Source of the DNA: Brevipalpus yothersi
Lineage: Eukaryota; Arthropoda; Arachnida; Trombidiformes; Tenuipalpidae
Length of the DNA: 64,000 nt
Assembly: GCA_003956705.1 (NCBI GenBank)
Contig: QZCP01000173.1
Location: 1 to 64,000, forward strand
Direction of reading: 5' to 3'
The notes under the pieces are model-generated. The model worked only from the letters and a program-made list of their open reading frames with translations, made no database searches and was not told where the DNA came from. Of the stretch, positions 46,555 through 59,767 are shown piece by piece (position 1 is the first letter of the stretch; each line of letters begins with the position of its first letter). The translations under genes were made by a program, and so were the position numbers.

Positions 46555-47434
46555 ATGAATGAAACTCGATGGTCAAGTTTGAGTTCATTTTGTGTTGAAT
46601 ATCCTCCCAGTAAGCTAAACAATCATGTACGAATTTCGTTCCCAATTGACACACGTTTTGATCTCTCCCCATTTTAGACGACAAGATTGGACATTTTTTG
46701 GCATATGTCTCACAGGCACCTTTCGTTTTGATTGTTGCTTTTGTAACACTGATTATTTGTAATCGAGAAGTTCCAACGGTAAGTTATCTGATCAGCATAT
46801 CCATGACATATAAATTCATCTTGTGTATGCGTGTATGCCTTGCTGAAGATACTCTTTCTCGGTTTCAGATTGTATTTTTTGCCGGTCAGCTGATGGACGC
46901 GGGTATCAATTGGATTCTGAAGCAGATTATCCGTCAACCACGACCACCAAGTACACATTTTTTTGCTCGATCTCATTCAAAATATGGAATGCCATCACAG
47001 CATTGTGAATTCATGACATTTTTCACCGTCTACTGTTGTTTGTATCTTATCAAGAAAGCCCATCATAAAAGAAAAACTGATCGATTTCTTATCATATCGT
47101 TTCTGATTGCAATCCTTATAGGGGTTGCCATATCAAGGTAATCTATCTCCTTTGAAATGAGCTGATATAACAATTTCTGACAAATCTTTGCAGAGTTTAT
47201 CTTCTCTATCACACGACTATACAATGTATATGTGGATGTGTTATTGGAGCACTCACGGGTAAAATTTGGTTTGATATAGCTTTCAAGCAAATAATACCCA
47301 ATTCACATTCAATAACAAATCAGTAAGTTATCAATTATCTCGTATCAATCGGTAAATTTTCTAATCGTTCACTCTTTTTCAGTCCCTTGGGTAAATTGTT
47401 TAATCTACAACCGGGTAAAGAATGCAAGGATTGA
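46555..47434 (+). CDS. DOLPP1: Dolichyldiphosphatase (PAP2 family), 5 exons
   Basis: An ER membrane phosphatase that removes a phosphate from dolichyl diphosphate on the luminal side, recycling the lipid carrier for N-glycosylation. Exons 46555-46609, 46678-46778, 46869-47137, 47194-47322 and 47383-47434 join in frame to 201 residues. The N-terminus has the DOLPP1-like VEYPPND segment, then a membrane segment. All three PAP2 phosphatase motifs are present in order: KQIIRQPRP (K-x6-RP), PSQH and SRVYLLYH (SR-x5-H). The third is split across an intron. PSQH replaces the more usual PSSH/PSGH, with the catalytic His retained. The protein is shorter at the C-terminus than vertebrate DOLPP1 (about 240 residues). 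Introns are only 56-90 bp. It is tail to tail with porcupine. Confidence 0.92.
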
Positions 47435-47859
47435 TCTCTGCATCTATGAAATTTTTCTCTCTATTTTTGGAAAAATTTTGATATCGCAATACGTTGTACT
47501 TTGAAAATTTTTACTTTAAACTTTTTATCAGAGCATGAAAAATTGTTTCAAACCTTATTGTGATCTCTTAACAGTTGGCTTTGTCACTGTCGGCAAAATT
47601 TTCTCCAAAATCATGGCACATTGAGAAAATTCCTGATCAGTAACTGAGGAATATAGGCATCGTTGAGATTCATGTCTTGAAATTTTCAATTTGCTTAAGG
47701 GTCACATTAATGAAATAAGTGGTCAGCATTCTTGAGATGAGAGCATAGACTTTCCAGCTTCCCTTTGTTGGAGAGCTTTTCTACTCCTTTTTCAAACTTG
47801 ACTCGTTGTCTTAGCGATGTCATTATCACATTTGATTCGCCTAACAGTAGCCAGAAGTG

Positions 47860-49622
47860 CTACCTGATTATGAAATAAATTATCAGAGTTACAAGTCCCA
47901 GAATATGAGAATAGAATCCGATATTTTGCCAAGTTTCAATCACATATCTCATCGAAGAGGCCTGAGAAGAGTGAAAAAAATCGAGAGCTGTAAGGAATTT
48001 AAAAACTTTTGAACTATTTGACTAACCTCTTCACTGAGATCAAAACTTGCTCCCAAGTAAGCGAGATGTACCACCGCAATCAGTGAGAAAATTAGATTGC
48101 TTAGTAAAACACCGATAGAATTGAATGGAGTATGCCTGTGTCCAAGTTCACACTTGGGGTGCACATCCATAGGACCAACCCTTAGTTTCAGCTTAATCAT
48201 TTTCCACAAACTTTCTATTTTTCCCAAGTTTGATTGGTATTTGCAAGATTTAGCCGTGATACAGGCTTCAAAAGTAGATGCAAGAACAGACCGTAATCTC
48301 GTTTCAATCCACGTGAACAAGCCCAGTGATAGTAGAACGCTCCAAATTTCGAATCTGAATCCCTACATCAACCAATGGCACAGATGTCTCAATTAGGAAA
48401 CACAAATCGGATGATCATTATTTAAAAACTCACATGGATAAAGGAACTGGCCATATAGGTTACCATAACTGATTGTAGAAAACCCCATTTTGACTTGGCG
48501 GGTATGAACACATCTGATTTGATTCATGGAAAACATGGAAGACAAAGATGCAAATTTTGTCTGGAACTTGAGATTGAACTTACACTCTTTCAACCATTGA
48601 TGCATAGGGATGTCCCAAGCAATGACAACGTCAACCAAAGAGCGAGGGAATTCAATCATTGAAGGTTTGGCTACTGTTATACTGTTCAAAATAGATAAGA
48701 GAAGGATAAAAACTAGATTAATCAAATTTTCCGATCAAACTTACTCATTGCCCCAGAACTGATGAGATGATTGGATTAGAAAACAGATGAAATAATGTGA
48801 ACAACGGAATTGAAGTGCAATAAAATAACAGTTGAGACAAGCATCTAAGAAAAGACAGAATTCAACAGGTAAAAATTGGATCAATATCGAATGAATGGCA
48901 TCCAAGAGATAATCGTTGAGAAATATTAGAACACAGTCAGAGAGTCCCAAAAACATTATGGATTTGCAGAAAGCGAGCAGAGATTTGAGGAAAAATTGTG
49001 ATTCAGCCCAATCTTTTGGTGATCTATCAAGTCGAGGCGATGAATAGCCACAAAAAGGTAATCCAGAAGGATGGAACAAGTAAGAGATCATACGAGGAAT
49101 TATGTGATGAGGGAATGATTTCTCATGATCTCGAGCTTTCTGAATCCAAGCATGTAAAGCGAGAAGTTTCATTGTTGAAGACATGAGGAAAACTCTCAGT
49201 CGAATATGGTCAGAATTCAGAAACTTAATAGTCATCTCGTTTAGAGATATGCAAGCTAAACAGTATATCCAGAGGATCTGATTTTTGTGGTTAGAGTTAA
49301 CCATTATGAGACCAATCATCACGAATAGGATAAAATGTACAGGTAATATGAGGTTATCAGCTCCAAAGTGATAGAAAGTCAGAGACAGGCCAGAGAGAAT
49401 CAAAATTCCATTGGTGAAGAATTCTCTCTGCAAAAATTTGAGCTGAAGTAGTAGTTTGGTGATGAAATTGACCAACAACATTACAGTTATAATGTTCCGG
49501 AATGCGTCATTTGTGATCACCCAAAGACACTCGAAGGAACTTGAAAATCCAACATTCACTGTCTCATCATCAAATCCATCATCATAATCAAGGGGATCGT
49601 ATTCTTCCAAGTCTTGATTCAT
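47860..49622 (-). CDS. PORCN: Porcupine, Wnt O-acyltransferase (MBOAT family), 5 exons
   Basis: A multi-pass ER enzyme that adds palmitoleate to a conserved Wnt serine, which is needed for Wnt secretion. Exons (minus) 49622-48745, 48681-48584, 48513-48434, 48362-48027 and 47961-47860 join in frame to 497 residues. The long first exon carries many hydrophobic segments. Family hallmarks are EFPRSLVDVVIAWDIPMHQW (303-322), the MBOAT histidine H352 in SSFIHGFRF, and FHLAYLG-like VVHLAYLGASFD near the C-terminus. The position usually Asn in porcupine (W-N-L-P) is Asp316 here; the related enzyme HHAT also uses Asp at its catalytic site, so activity is plausible. Exons 3 and 5 are short and were found by phase and similarity to the family; introns are 63-71 bp. 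Confidence 0.9.
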
Positions 49623-50037
49623 TTTGGTACTTCAACTCTAAGCAACTTTACCGGTAGATCATATCAAGAAAAGTAGATCAAAGAAAATTTGGACCGTTGA
49701 CAATCTCTATCAAGATCACGCAAACACCTCAACTTGAAGATTCAGATTCATAATTTTAATTTAACTTTAGTATCAAATCTCGCGAATGTACTTATCCTCA
49801 GAAAGGCAACATGAAACCAATTCAATTTACACCGCAAAAGTTTTCAAATTTTGTTTAGAAAACGCACGCGGCAACCGCGTGACACAATTTGTGAGGCTGC
49901 TCATGAGTGGAGAGCATTTTTTTTGGTCGTGAGAGGGAAGTGATTCTTCTCTCATCAACCAAATTCAAACTAATTCACTCGATTAAGATTACAAAAACAA
50001 GGATTCCTGCTAATTTGTGAAGAAATCCAGAAAAAAA

Positions 50038-50043
50038 TTTATT
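50038..50043 (-). terminator. Poly(A) signal of ThrRS copy A
   Basis: AATAAA on the minus strand 13 bp after the stop codon (complement of 50038-50043). Confidence 0.6.
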
Positions 50044-50055
50044 AGAATCTATACA

Positions 50056-52657
50056 CTATAAACTTTGCTGATGTTGGTATTCCATTTCAGCCCACAAAGT
50101 GCGACTTTCTCTCAACTTTTTGAGTTCATCGATGAGATGATCTACACTCGACTCACCAAGAACTTTTTTCGTCCGTGTACGAACATTAACAGTGCTATTT
50201 TTCTTTTCTTTATCACCTATGACCAAGATGAAATTATACTGATCTAATTGAGCTTCCCTAATCTTTTTGTTGAGAGATTCTGTCGGGTCAAAGTTGAGAT
50301 TTGTTTTGAAATGTTCTGAACGTATTCGATCTCTAACTTGCTCTGCATAATCTTTACATGTCTCTGATATTGGGATGATCATAACCTGACGAGGTGAGAG
50401 CCAAAAAGGCCTGCAATATAGAGAGAAAATCTTGAAAATATGGAGTTTTAAGTGCAATATGATTTCTACCAAAAGAGAAAATCACTCACCATTTGCCTCC
50501 AAAGTTTTCAGTGAGAATGGCGATGAATCGTTCAACTGATCCGAAGATGGCTCGATGGATAATACATGGTTTTACTTTCTCGCCCTTCTGATTGATGTAG
50601 GCTAGATTAAATCGTATCGGTAGCTGGAAATCTAATTGGATAGTTGCACACTGATGGGATCGCTGTAGAGCATCCTTTACCGTAACGTCAATTTTTGGTC
50701 CATAAAATGCTCCATCACCTGGATTGAGTCCCCATTTGAAACCACTCTGATTAAGAGCATTCGTCAAAGCTTTCTCAGCTTTGTCCCACAGCTCAATATC
50801 ACCAATGAACGAATCAGGTCGAGTGGAGAGAACCATATCGAATGTGAAGCCAAATACAGAGTATACATCTCTGATAAACTCGAGAGCTTTGACGATTTCA
50901 CCTTCAATCTGATGGATCAAAGATTCATTCTTAAAAGAATTATTTCTAGCATATCCTTAGACTCACCTGATCATAGGAGCAAAAAATATGAGCATCATCT
51001 TGAACAAAATTACGAAGTCTGGTCAAGCCAGTGAGAGCACCACTGAATTCATTACGAAACAGCAATCCAAATTCTGCATAACGAATTGGCAAATCTTTCC
51101 AGGAACGAGTTTCAGAGTCGAAGATAAGGCAATGTCCAGGACAGTTCATTGGTTTTAGGGCATATTTGTTCTCATCTAGGCAGAACATGTTTTCAGCATA
51201 ATGCTGCCAGTGACCAGATACCTCCCATAATTCTTTTTTCAAAATACCAGGAGTGCTAACTTCCATGAAACCACGCCTGGAATACTCTTTCTGGAGTGTA
51301 GAAGATCAAAATCAATTATAGTCAAAATTTGATGATAGGTCTGATTGACAGGGCCTCAACTAACGCGTAAAAAATCGAGTAATCGTTGATATATCACAGC
51401 TCCATTTGGTAAAAAGAAAGCGGAACCATCATGTACATAGAACAGTTTCTGATCTCGTCCTATTTTCCGATGATCTCTTAAAGCCGCAGCATCCTGAGCT
51501 TTTGTCCAGTCGGTCATTTGTTGCTCGGTGGGAAATGAAATTCCATAAACTCTTTGCAAAGATTCTGCTTTTATATCACTTTGCCAATGCGAAGAACTTG
51601 ACTACATATTGGAGAAGAAAACGAAGGATAAATGATAGCTTTTTTCAAGTTTATTTGAGCCTGCTTACCTTAATGACTTTTAAAGCTTTGACTAGACCTG
51701 TATGTCTGATATGAGGTCCTAAACATAGATCAATCAAGGAGCCGCAACGATAGACAGTAGTTCGATCTTCTTTCACTTTTTGTGTTAGAATTCGAACTTT
51801 GAATTGATTGTAGTCGAACATTTCGAGTAGCTGATCTTTTGAGAGTTCCAGTCGTTCGAATTGCTGGTGTTCATTGCGAATCCTTCGCATCAACCCCTCA
51901 ATGAATGGAAAGTGCGATTTTTTGATGGTAGTTGCATGTTCACTTTCATCACTTCCCTCACTCTCATCTTCGATATCACTTTTGTATCCATCATCAGGAC
52001 AAAGTGATCGATTCATATGCATATCGTAATAAAATCCATTCTCGGTCGGTGGACCATAGCACAGATGACCACCATAAAATCTTTCCATGGCTTCACCCAA
52101 AATATGAGCAGATGAATGCCAAAATACTGCTTTACCTAAATCAGCCAAATGATCAGTATATCAACGTTAATCAAAAGCTCTCAGAAGCTAAATAGAACAT
52201 TCAAACCTTCATCATCTTCGAAAGTGAGGAACTCAATTGAACAGTCTTTTTCCAGAGGCCTCTCCAGATCCCATAATTGACCATCAACTTTGGCGATGAT
52301 CACTGATTGTAACCAATTCTTGGATCCAATTTTTGTAGCCACATCAAGAGGTGTGCTTATCCAACTTTTTATGTCAACTTCTCTCTCGTCACCATTTTTA
52401 CCACCAACCTTAACTCTGATCGTGGCTGGAATCTTGGCTCTCAAGTCTTGCAGAAAATCAATTCTAAGCTTATCCCACAATTTTTGTCTGTGTCCAATGT
52501 ATTCTGGTAAAGGGTCTAATTCTTTAAGTTTCCAATTTACAACCGGCTGATCTGTTTGTCCACTGACAGAGCAATAGGACACGCGAAGGTGTCCATATTT
52601 ACAGACGAAATTATCACACAGACGAACTAAATTGAATAAATTACGAACTTGAATCAT
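50056..52657 (-). CDS. Threonyl-tRNA synthetase copy A, probably mitochondrial, 6 exons
   Basis: Charges tRNA-Thr with threonine. Exons (minus) 52657-52207, 52135-51669, 51601-51365, 51290-50967, 50908-50490 and 50410-50056 join in frame to 750 residues. The order is TGS domain, editing domain (HSSAH 157-161 and CLGPH), class II core with zinc ligands C435, H486 and H611, and an anticodon-binding domain. The first 30 or so residues are Arg/Lys/Asn-rich with almost no acid, followed by TGS sequence. This looks like a mitochondrial targeting leader, absent from copy B. Class II motif 2 reads FRNE instead of the usual ThrRS HRNE (Phe463, codon 51057-51059). The exon structure is the same as in copy B, so the pair arose by inverted duplication. 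It is more diverged than copy B except in exon 5. Confidence 0.9.
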
Positions 52658-53096
52658 ACCAAACTAACAACTCGCATCAAAATTGTGTTGATGTTTATCG
52701 GTACTTTTCGAGCATCAACAACATTGTCAACATGATGATTGTCGATCCCACAAACATTCAAACACACGCAAGAAGCGAGGGAAAAGTATGATTATTTTCA
52801 CATGATAAAAAGTTCATCAGATGAACTCCATCAGATCAACATGCTTTCCGATCATCATCAACATTCAATGGCAGCACTTGGACATGAAGCAAATGATACA
52901 CTGAAGCCACGTGACTTAATCACTCTGCATCGCTGACGCCGACTGAATGCTTATGTGTTTTGTGTTTAATTAAGAGTGTATTTTAATTTGATTGCATTCA
53001 AAACGTGTGACATTCTTACAATAGTGTTGAAGTGATCGCAACACAGACTTCATTCGATAAACAAGATAGCGACATTGTGCTGTTGTATTGGCAAAG
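52658..53096. promoter_or_regulatory. Bidirectional promoter region of the two ThrRS genes
   Basis: Only 439 bp separates the two divergent start codons, so both promoters and 5' UTRs lie here. I see no TATA box or clear inverted symmetry in it, so the promoters need not be matched copies. Confidence 0.6.
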
Positions 53097-55679
53097 ATGA
53101 CCAAACCTAAGGATAAACAAAGTCGTGATTCCACTGAACAGCCGGAACTGAAAGAATTGGAACCTTTGCCGGACTATATTGGACATCGGCAAAAACTGTG
53201 GGATCAGTATAAAGCCAATTACTTGGATGATCTGAGTAAGAAAGTACCGTCTGTCATTAAAGTTAATGCCAAAAATAAGGATGGTGAAATGAGAGAAGTG
53301 GAAGTTGAAAGCTGGAAAACAACTCCTATTGATGTTGCCAAAAAAATTGGAACCAAATCATGGGCTGAATCAGTGATCATTTCCAAAGTTGATGGTAAAT
53401 TGTGGGATCTTGAAAGACCATTGGAAAAGAATTGCTCTCTAGAATTTCTCACTTTTGATGACAATGAAGGTTTGTCTCGATGATTATGCAAATGATTTTC
53501 GTAGTTTGAAGCAATTTTTTCTCCTCAAGGCAAAGCTGTCTTCTGGCATTCGACCGCTCATGTTATGGGTGAAGCTTTGGAGAGGCTGTATGGTAGTCAT
53601 TTGTGCTATGGTCCACCGATTGAGAGTGGTTTCTATTATGATATGTTCATGAATCAGCCATGTTGTGCTCATGATGGAGGTGCCGGTGATAATGGTCATG
53701 ATGAGGTCGACAAGACAGGATCATCCAATACGGTGAGAGAACAACACTTCTCTTCCATAGAGAAGACCATGGAGAAAATATGTAATGAGAAGCAACAATT
53801 TGAACGACTTGAACTGTCGAAAGAGCAATTGCTCGAAATGTTCAGTTACAATCAGTTCAAAGTTCGAATTCTGACGCAAAAAGTGAAAGAAGATCGAACC
53901 ACTGTCTATCGTTGCGGCTCCTTGATTGACTTGTGTTTAGGACCACATGTAAAGCATACAGGCTTGATTAAAGCTCTAAAAGTCACCAAAGTAAGAACTC
54001 AGCGAAAAATAGCCTTATAGATCTTCTCTTCTAAAGTCTTTTTCTAATCGTTTCATCTCTCCATCAGTCTAGTAGTTCCAATTGGGAAGGCAATGTTAAA
54101 GCAGAACCCTTGCAGAGAGTTTACGGAATTTCTTTTCCCACTGAGAAACAATTGAAAGAATGGATAAAATTCAAGAAAGAAGCTGAAGAAAGAGATCATC
54201 GATTAATTGGACAGAATCAAAAATTGTTCTTCTTCCATGAATACAGCAAGGGTTCAGCCTTTTTCGCTCCCAATGGAGCCCTCATCTACGAAACTTTGAT
54301 CGATTTCATCCGAGTAAGTTTGTTCATTTATGAATTATGTGACTTGAATGAGCCAGTGTGATGCAAGTTAGTTGAACTCATCGTGTTTGTATTCATTGAT
54401 CTTCAGAAAGAATATCGTAAGCGTGGCTTCAGAAATGTGATCACTCCCAATATCTTCAATTGTGCATTGTGGGAAACCTCAGGTCATTGGCAGCATTATG
54501 CTGAGAACATGTTTTCTTTCGAAATTGAGAAAGAAAAATATGCTTTGAAACCAATGAATTGTCCTGGACATTGTCTCATTTTCGACTCTGAAACTCGATC
54601 TTGGAAAGACTTACCTATCCGATTCGCTGACTTTGGAGTTCTTCATCGAAACGAATTGAGTGGTGCTCTCTCAGGTCTGACTCGTGTTCGACGTTTCCAG
54701 CAAGATGATGCTCATATTTTCTGCTCACAAGATCAGGTGAATATTTGCTGCAAGCTGTATGAATAGTATGAGTACTCATAGCCATTGTCTCTTAAATGTT
54801 CTTTACCTCTATCAGATTGAAGGTGAAATCGTCAAAGCTCTCGAGTTCATGAGAGACGTGTACTCTGTATTTGGCTTCACATTCGATATGGTTCTCTCCA
54901 CTCGACCTGATTCGTTCATTGGTGATATTGAACTGTGGGACAAAGCTGAGAAAGCTTTGACAAATGCTCTCAATCAGAGTGGTTTCAAATGGGGACTCAA
55001 TCCAGGTGATGGAGCATTTTATGGACCAAAAATTGACGTTACGGTAAAGGATGCTCTACAGCGATCCCATCAGTGTGCAACTATCCAATTAGATTTCCAG
55101 CTACCGATACGATTTAATCTAGCCTACATCAATCAGAAGGGCGAGAAAGTAAAACCATGTATTATCCATCGAGCCATCTTCGGATCAGTTGAACGATTCA
55201 TCGCCATTCTCACTGAAAACTTTGGAGGCAGATGGTAAGTATCTTGTTCGTTCCTTAACAATACTTTCCATGGATTGCGCTATTAACTCTTTGAATATTT
55301 TTCCTCTAGGCCCTTCTGGATTTCACCTCGTCAGGTTATGATCATTCCGATTTCTGAAACTTGCAAAGATTTCGCAGAGAAAGTGAGAGATAGGATTTAT
55401 GGGGAAGGTTTTGAAGCTAGTTTGAACGCAGATCCAAAAGAAATGCTGAATAAGAAAATTCGAGATGCTCAAACTGATCAGTACAATTTCATCCTGGTCA
55501 TTGGTGAAAAAGAGAAGGAAAATAATACTGTCAATGTTCGTACTCGTACTAAGCAAATCCACGGTGAAGCTAGCGTAGACCATGTGGTAGAGGAGTTCAA
55601 GCGATTGAGAGAGAGTCGTACTCTATTTGCAGAAACCGAATATAAACCACCAGAAGGTGCACAAAATGTTTCTCAATAA
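53097..55679 (+). CDS. TARS1: Threonyl-tRNA synthetase copy B, probably cytosolic, 6 exons
   Basis: Exons 53097-53469, 53530-53990, 54068-54313, 54407-54736, 54816-55234 and 55310-55679 join in frame to 732 residues. The Lys-rich N-terminus (MTKPKDKQSRD) is typical of cytosolic eukaryotic ThrRS, with no targeting leader. TGS domain, editing motifs HSTAH and CLGPH, motif 2 HRNE (His440), zinc ligands C412, H463 and H588, and the anticodon-binding domain are all intact. The start is the first ATG; the frame is open three codons upstream to a TTG. AATAAA at 55675-55680 overlaps the stop codon. Introns are 60-93 bp and in the same places as in copy A. A 259-bp block of exon 5 is identical in the two copies. 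Confidence 0.95.
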
Positions 55680-56692
55680 AATTGATCATAAGTTGGTACT
55701 AATTATCTTAAATACAAGAGACCTAGTTCTTATGCATGCATTATCAATTACATGTAAGCCAAACTATTCCTAAGTTTTCTGAGTTCTATTCCATTCTAGA
55801 CATTTCAGCCTTGAAATTTTAAGTTAGAATCGATGCTATCTTCAGAGGAGAAGACAACAAGAGTGAAACCATATCTTGATGCCTCATTGAATCTCAATTC
55901 ATGTTGGGCTGTTCTTGATGTTGGGCATCCAATGGATTTCAGGGAGTCCCCTTCTCAAGGGAAACCTGCCAAGAACTGTTCGTCAGTGAATCAAGATCGG
56001 TGCAAATCTGACAAATTTCGATGCGTACACCAAATTCAGCAGGCATTTTATATTTTCATCAGTTTTTCCCGAAAATTTCAGAACTGAGACAAAAGTATCA
56101 AGGAAAATATCGTTCTTAGCCAAGTTCTTCAGTTGCCCTCTATGTGTTTGAGAGGGCTTAAATCTGATTTGAATCTCGAGCGCTGAACATAGGATATTGT
56201 TATAATCGCTTTCCCTTTTGGTCCAATGATTGAACTCACCAGGTTGCAATGTTGATATGATAAAAGTCAATTTCGATCGACCCATCGAAGTCAGTTTTGA
56301 AAATGAAGCTCATACAGAAGTAGTTGAGATTCTGATTTGTAAGATTTTGGTGCAAAATTTTTAGTGAGCTTAAGATCGGTAAAAATACATGAAGGCGACT
56401 AAAAACATGATGAAGCATCAGAATCATACAAAGAAGTGGCACGTTCTAGCATTTATCTGCTAAATTGAATCCTTCCTTTCTATCTTTCTTTCAAATCATA
56501 AGATGTTAAGAGGGAGGGAATAACATTACAAAAGAGAGGATGGAGAAAGAGAAAGAATGTCATCTAAAATCTGGAATAATTTTCGTCATTGAGTGACAGG
56601 AACAAAAAATTGGGAAACTCTGAACATTTCTTTGATCGATTGATGAAATGCTCTATTAAAACGCGAAGAGATGTTTTGATTCCTTGGATTCA
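55680..56692. other. Convergent intergenic region between ThrRS copy B and misshapen
   Basis: Holds the 3' UTRs of two tail-to-tail genes. The open frames here are short and unrecognised. No repeat or RNA gene seen. Confidence 0.5.
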
Positions 56693-59600
56693 TTACCAAT
56701 TGGCCATTCCAGGCTTGTTTAAGGTCATGAAGTAAATTTGACATGCTGAGCTTCCTTTGGCAGAGGAGAAAAAGACCTGAAAGAAGCAAATCAAATTAGT
56801 AAGACATTTTTCTAGATAGTTCGATTGTCCAATAAGTGAAGTGTGGAAGAATGATTGAGCAAGTAATGAGACTGTTACCTTATCATTTCTTTCACAGAGA
56901 AATTTGAGCTTCTGGGCTCTTTTGTGCATAAATACGCCATCCAAATGGCCATTCTCTACATTTCGAATCTCTATGGCTTTATTTCCCCAGCCCATGATTT
57001 GGCCAGTTCCAATATATGCGACCGAGGTAGGCATCTCACCCCATTGAAGTACAATATTTTTACTTATTTTGCCATATGTATTTACATAAACACCTTCATC
57101 TGGAGATGAAAAGTAAAATTAGATATGATTTATGAGAATTCAAGCATGAAGTGTGTGGTATACTCACTGTCATAACACAACAATAGTTGTAAGCCTTTTG
57201 AGCCTGGTAAAGTAACAATTGTATGTGGAGTGACTGGCCCTTGGCTCTGAAAAAAAACAATGGATTCAATTGAAAAAAAACCGAGAAAAAGAAAAATATT
57301 CCCACAAATCTGTGGAAAGATGAACACTCACATGAGCAGGTACATAAATATCATAGGCGTGCCCATTATCCAGATCAACGGCATGAAATCCTTCTTTTGA
57401 GCCATAAATAACTTTGAGACGAATGCCCTCTTCTATGGTCATATCCACTAACAATGGTTTATGCATAAGATCCGTGAACGATTTGAAAGCCATGAATTTA
57501 TGATACGGTTTAGGTGCCCAAGCATATATTTCGACACTATCTCGTAAGGCAATGACCAAAAATTTGATTTTTTCACATTTAACTGTCATGGAAGAAAAAA
57601 AAATGATGTATTAATGATAGTTCCATCAAATTTGCATATACATAAGGGGGTGCAACATTCAATTCTATGAATTTTGGGAGCCTCATAAATGAAATCACGG
57701 AACATTGGTTGCAATCCACTAAGGACTCATGGTAAAATCATATTTTTCAAGAACTATGATGACGCAAGTGACGCCTCCAATCTCAAGACGATCTCATGGA
57801 AAATTAGTTGGCAAACTGTCTATGTTCCATCACCACCGCCTACAATTCAAGATTGCTTATCACATAAACTTAGTCTTAGATGTTCATTTACATCATTGAG
57901 AGTCGAAAGCTACCAGGATATAAGGAAGCATATTGAGAGGTATATTTTGCATTCTTGATTCTGATCGATCTTTTTTTCGCAATCTGAACCAGCATTGCAA
58001 AGACTTTTACTCAACATCGATTCAGTATGGGAATAAAGGAATTGATTTTCGGTTTTCCTTTATCTGGTTATGTAGCAGAAAATTCATAGATAGAAATATA
58101 TTTTCGTGAGTTTCCCTCCACTTTTGATGAGCATATCATGTGCAGCCAGACTAATCAACTTTTACGAGTACAGTAAGGCAACGAAACTGTTTCAAACAAA
58201 AACAAACAATCGACAAGCCCTCTCTCTACCAATTTTGGGCTCAGATTCAAGCACAGTGGGTGTAAAAGTTGGCAGTCGAGCACCTTCTATCCAGCTAATC
58301 CTCAAGAAAAAGAGTGATCACGTATGCAGATATATTGGGTGAGCAGAAAGTAAAGAAACAAAAGTTGATATACACGATCAATGGATGAACAAAATAAACG
58401 TTTGAAGGAAAAGCAAGGTTTTGTATCAGCCATGCTCACAGGATCATATATAAGCAACAAAATGAAACAAGCTTCAAAGTGCTGATGGTTTCCACTACTT
58501 CTAAAATATCAATGTTTTTTGCATGATACGATACCATTGCCACTCCAGATGCGAAAGGTACTTTCCCAGTCCTTAGACACTTGTTGAGGAATTAGCCATA
58601 CGACTTTGAGAGATAGAGCATGAGAGTGATGAGGATGAAGAGAAGGATTAAAATGATTAAATTACTGTACTGCCTTAAAATGGATATATCAAGCAAAACA
58701 ACATCAAGAATAACTAAGAAACTTTACTCAAACAGGTACTCGTGAATAAAAAAACGAAACAAAACCAACAAACCGAGATGAAGACAAGCAGATCAACATA
58801 AAAGCCAGAATTTTCGTGCAAATGCATCAGTTTCATTGTGATCCCATTAAAATTTAGGAATATCACCAAGTTCTGATCAAAAATGAGCCAATCAATACAT
58901 ATAAACTCTCAAAATACTCGAAAATAATTCCTATTCTGATATTCATGTGAAATTCTATTCATACGGAGCAATGGTGATGGTGAATAATTTGTTTCAAGAA
59001 TAGAAATATAAGTTCGGAAAATAGAACAATTGCAGCCCAAAATTATAAATGCATTCGCACCAGGATTGCATGAAGGATCGCTAGAATGTGAGATGATATT
59101 TTGAGGCTCAGAATTGAAATTGTTGCATGCATGAATCACAAAAATAGTTAAAAAATTATGTATTCTAAATCAAAAATTCCAATACTTACCGATTTTAAAA
59201 TGAATTGCACCCTGTAAATCTCCTACATTAACCCAGCCACTTCTTTTCTCGATAGGCTGAAAAAAAGAATAATCATTTATAAGACAGAATCGATTCATAG
59301 GAGAGATAATAAGGGGTAAGTTGAAGCGTGATTCTCTTATTTCTGAATGACCCAAGCTTATACAAAAGGTAAATGACCTCTGAGAGTATAGCAATAGCTT
59401 TTTCGGCTTTTTTGCCCAGGATGAGCTCCATTTGCCACTCCGATTTCTTGAAGAATTATTCATAGATCTATTATTACACGCTCAAAGCGAAATGATCAGG
59501 TCTGCCTTCCAGAAAGTGTGAATCTCCACTTTTTTTCATCCCGAATGACCTATGGACATGAACGCTAAAAAAGTAGAACTGGGCTGACAGCAAAATGAAA

Positions 59601-59725
59601 GCTGGTTTCGGAGCCCGGCTGAGTCCGGAGTTAATTCAACAACTAGTCAGCTTAGCACATATGAGCGACTGTGAAAGCTAACAGAAGTGCTCAAGATTTG
59701 CCGTTTCTTGAAAAAGACCCTGGCA

Positions 59726-59767
<42 letters not shown>

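Noticed and set aside
57689..57958. 89-codon + strand frame in a misshapen intron
   Set aside because: Antisense to the gene, no domain and no splice evidence.
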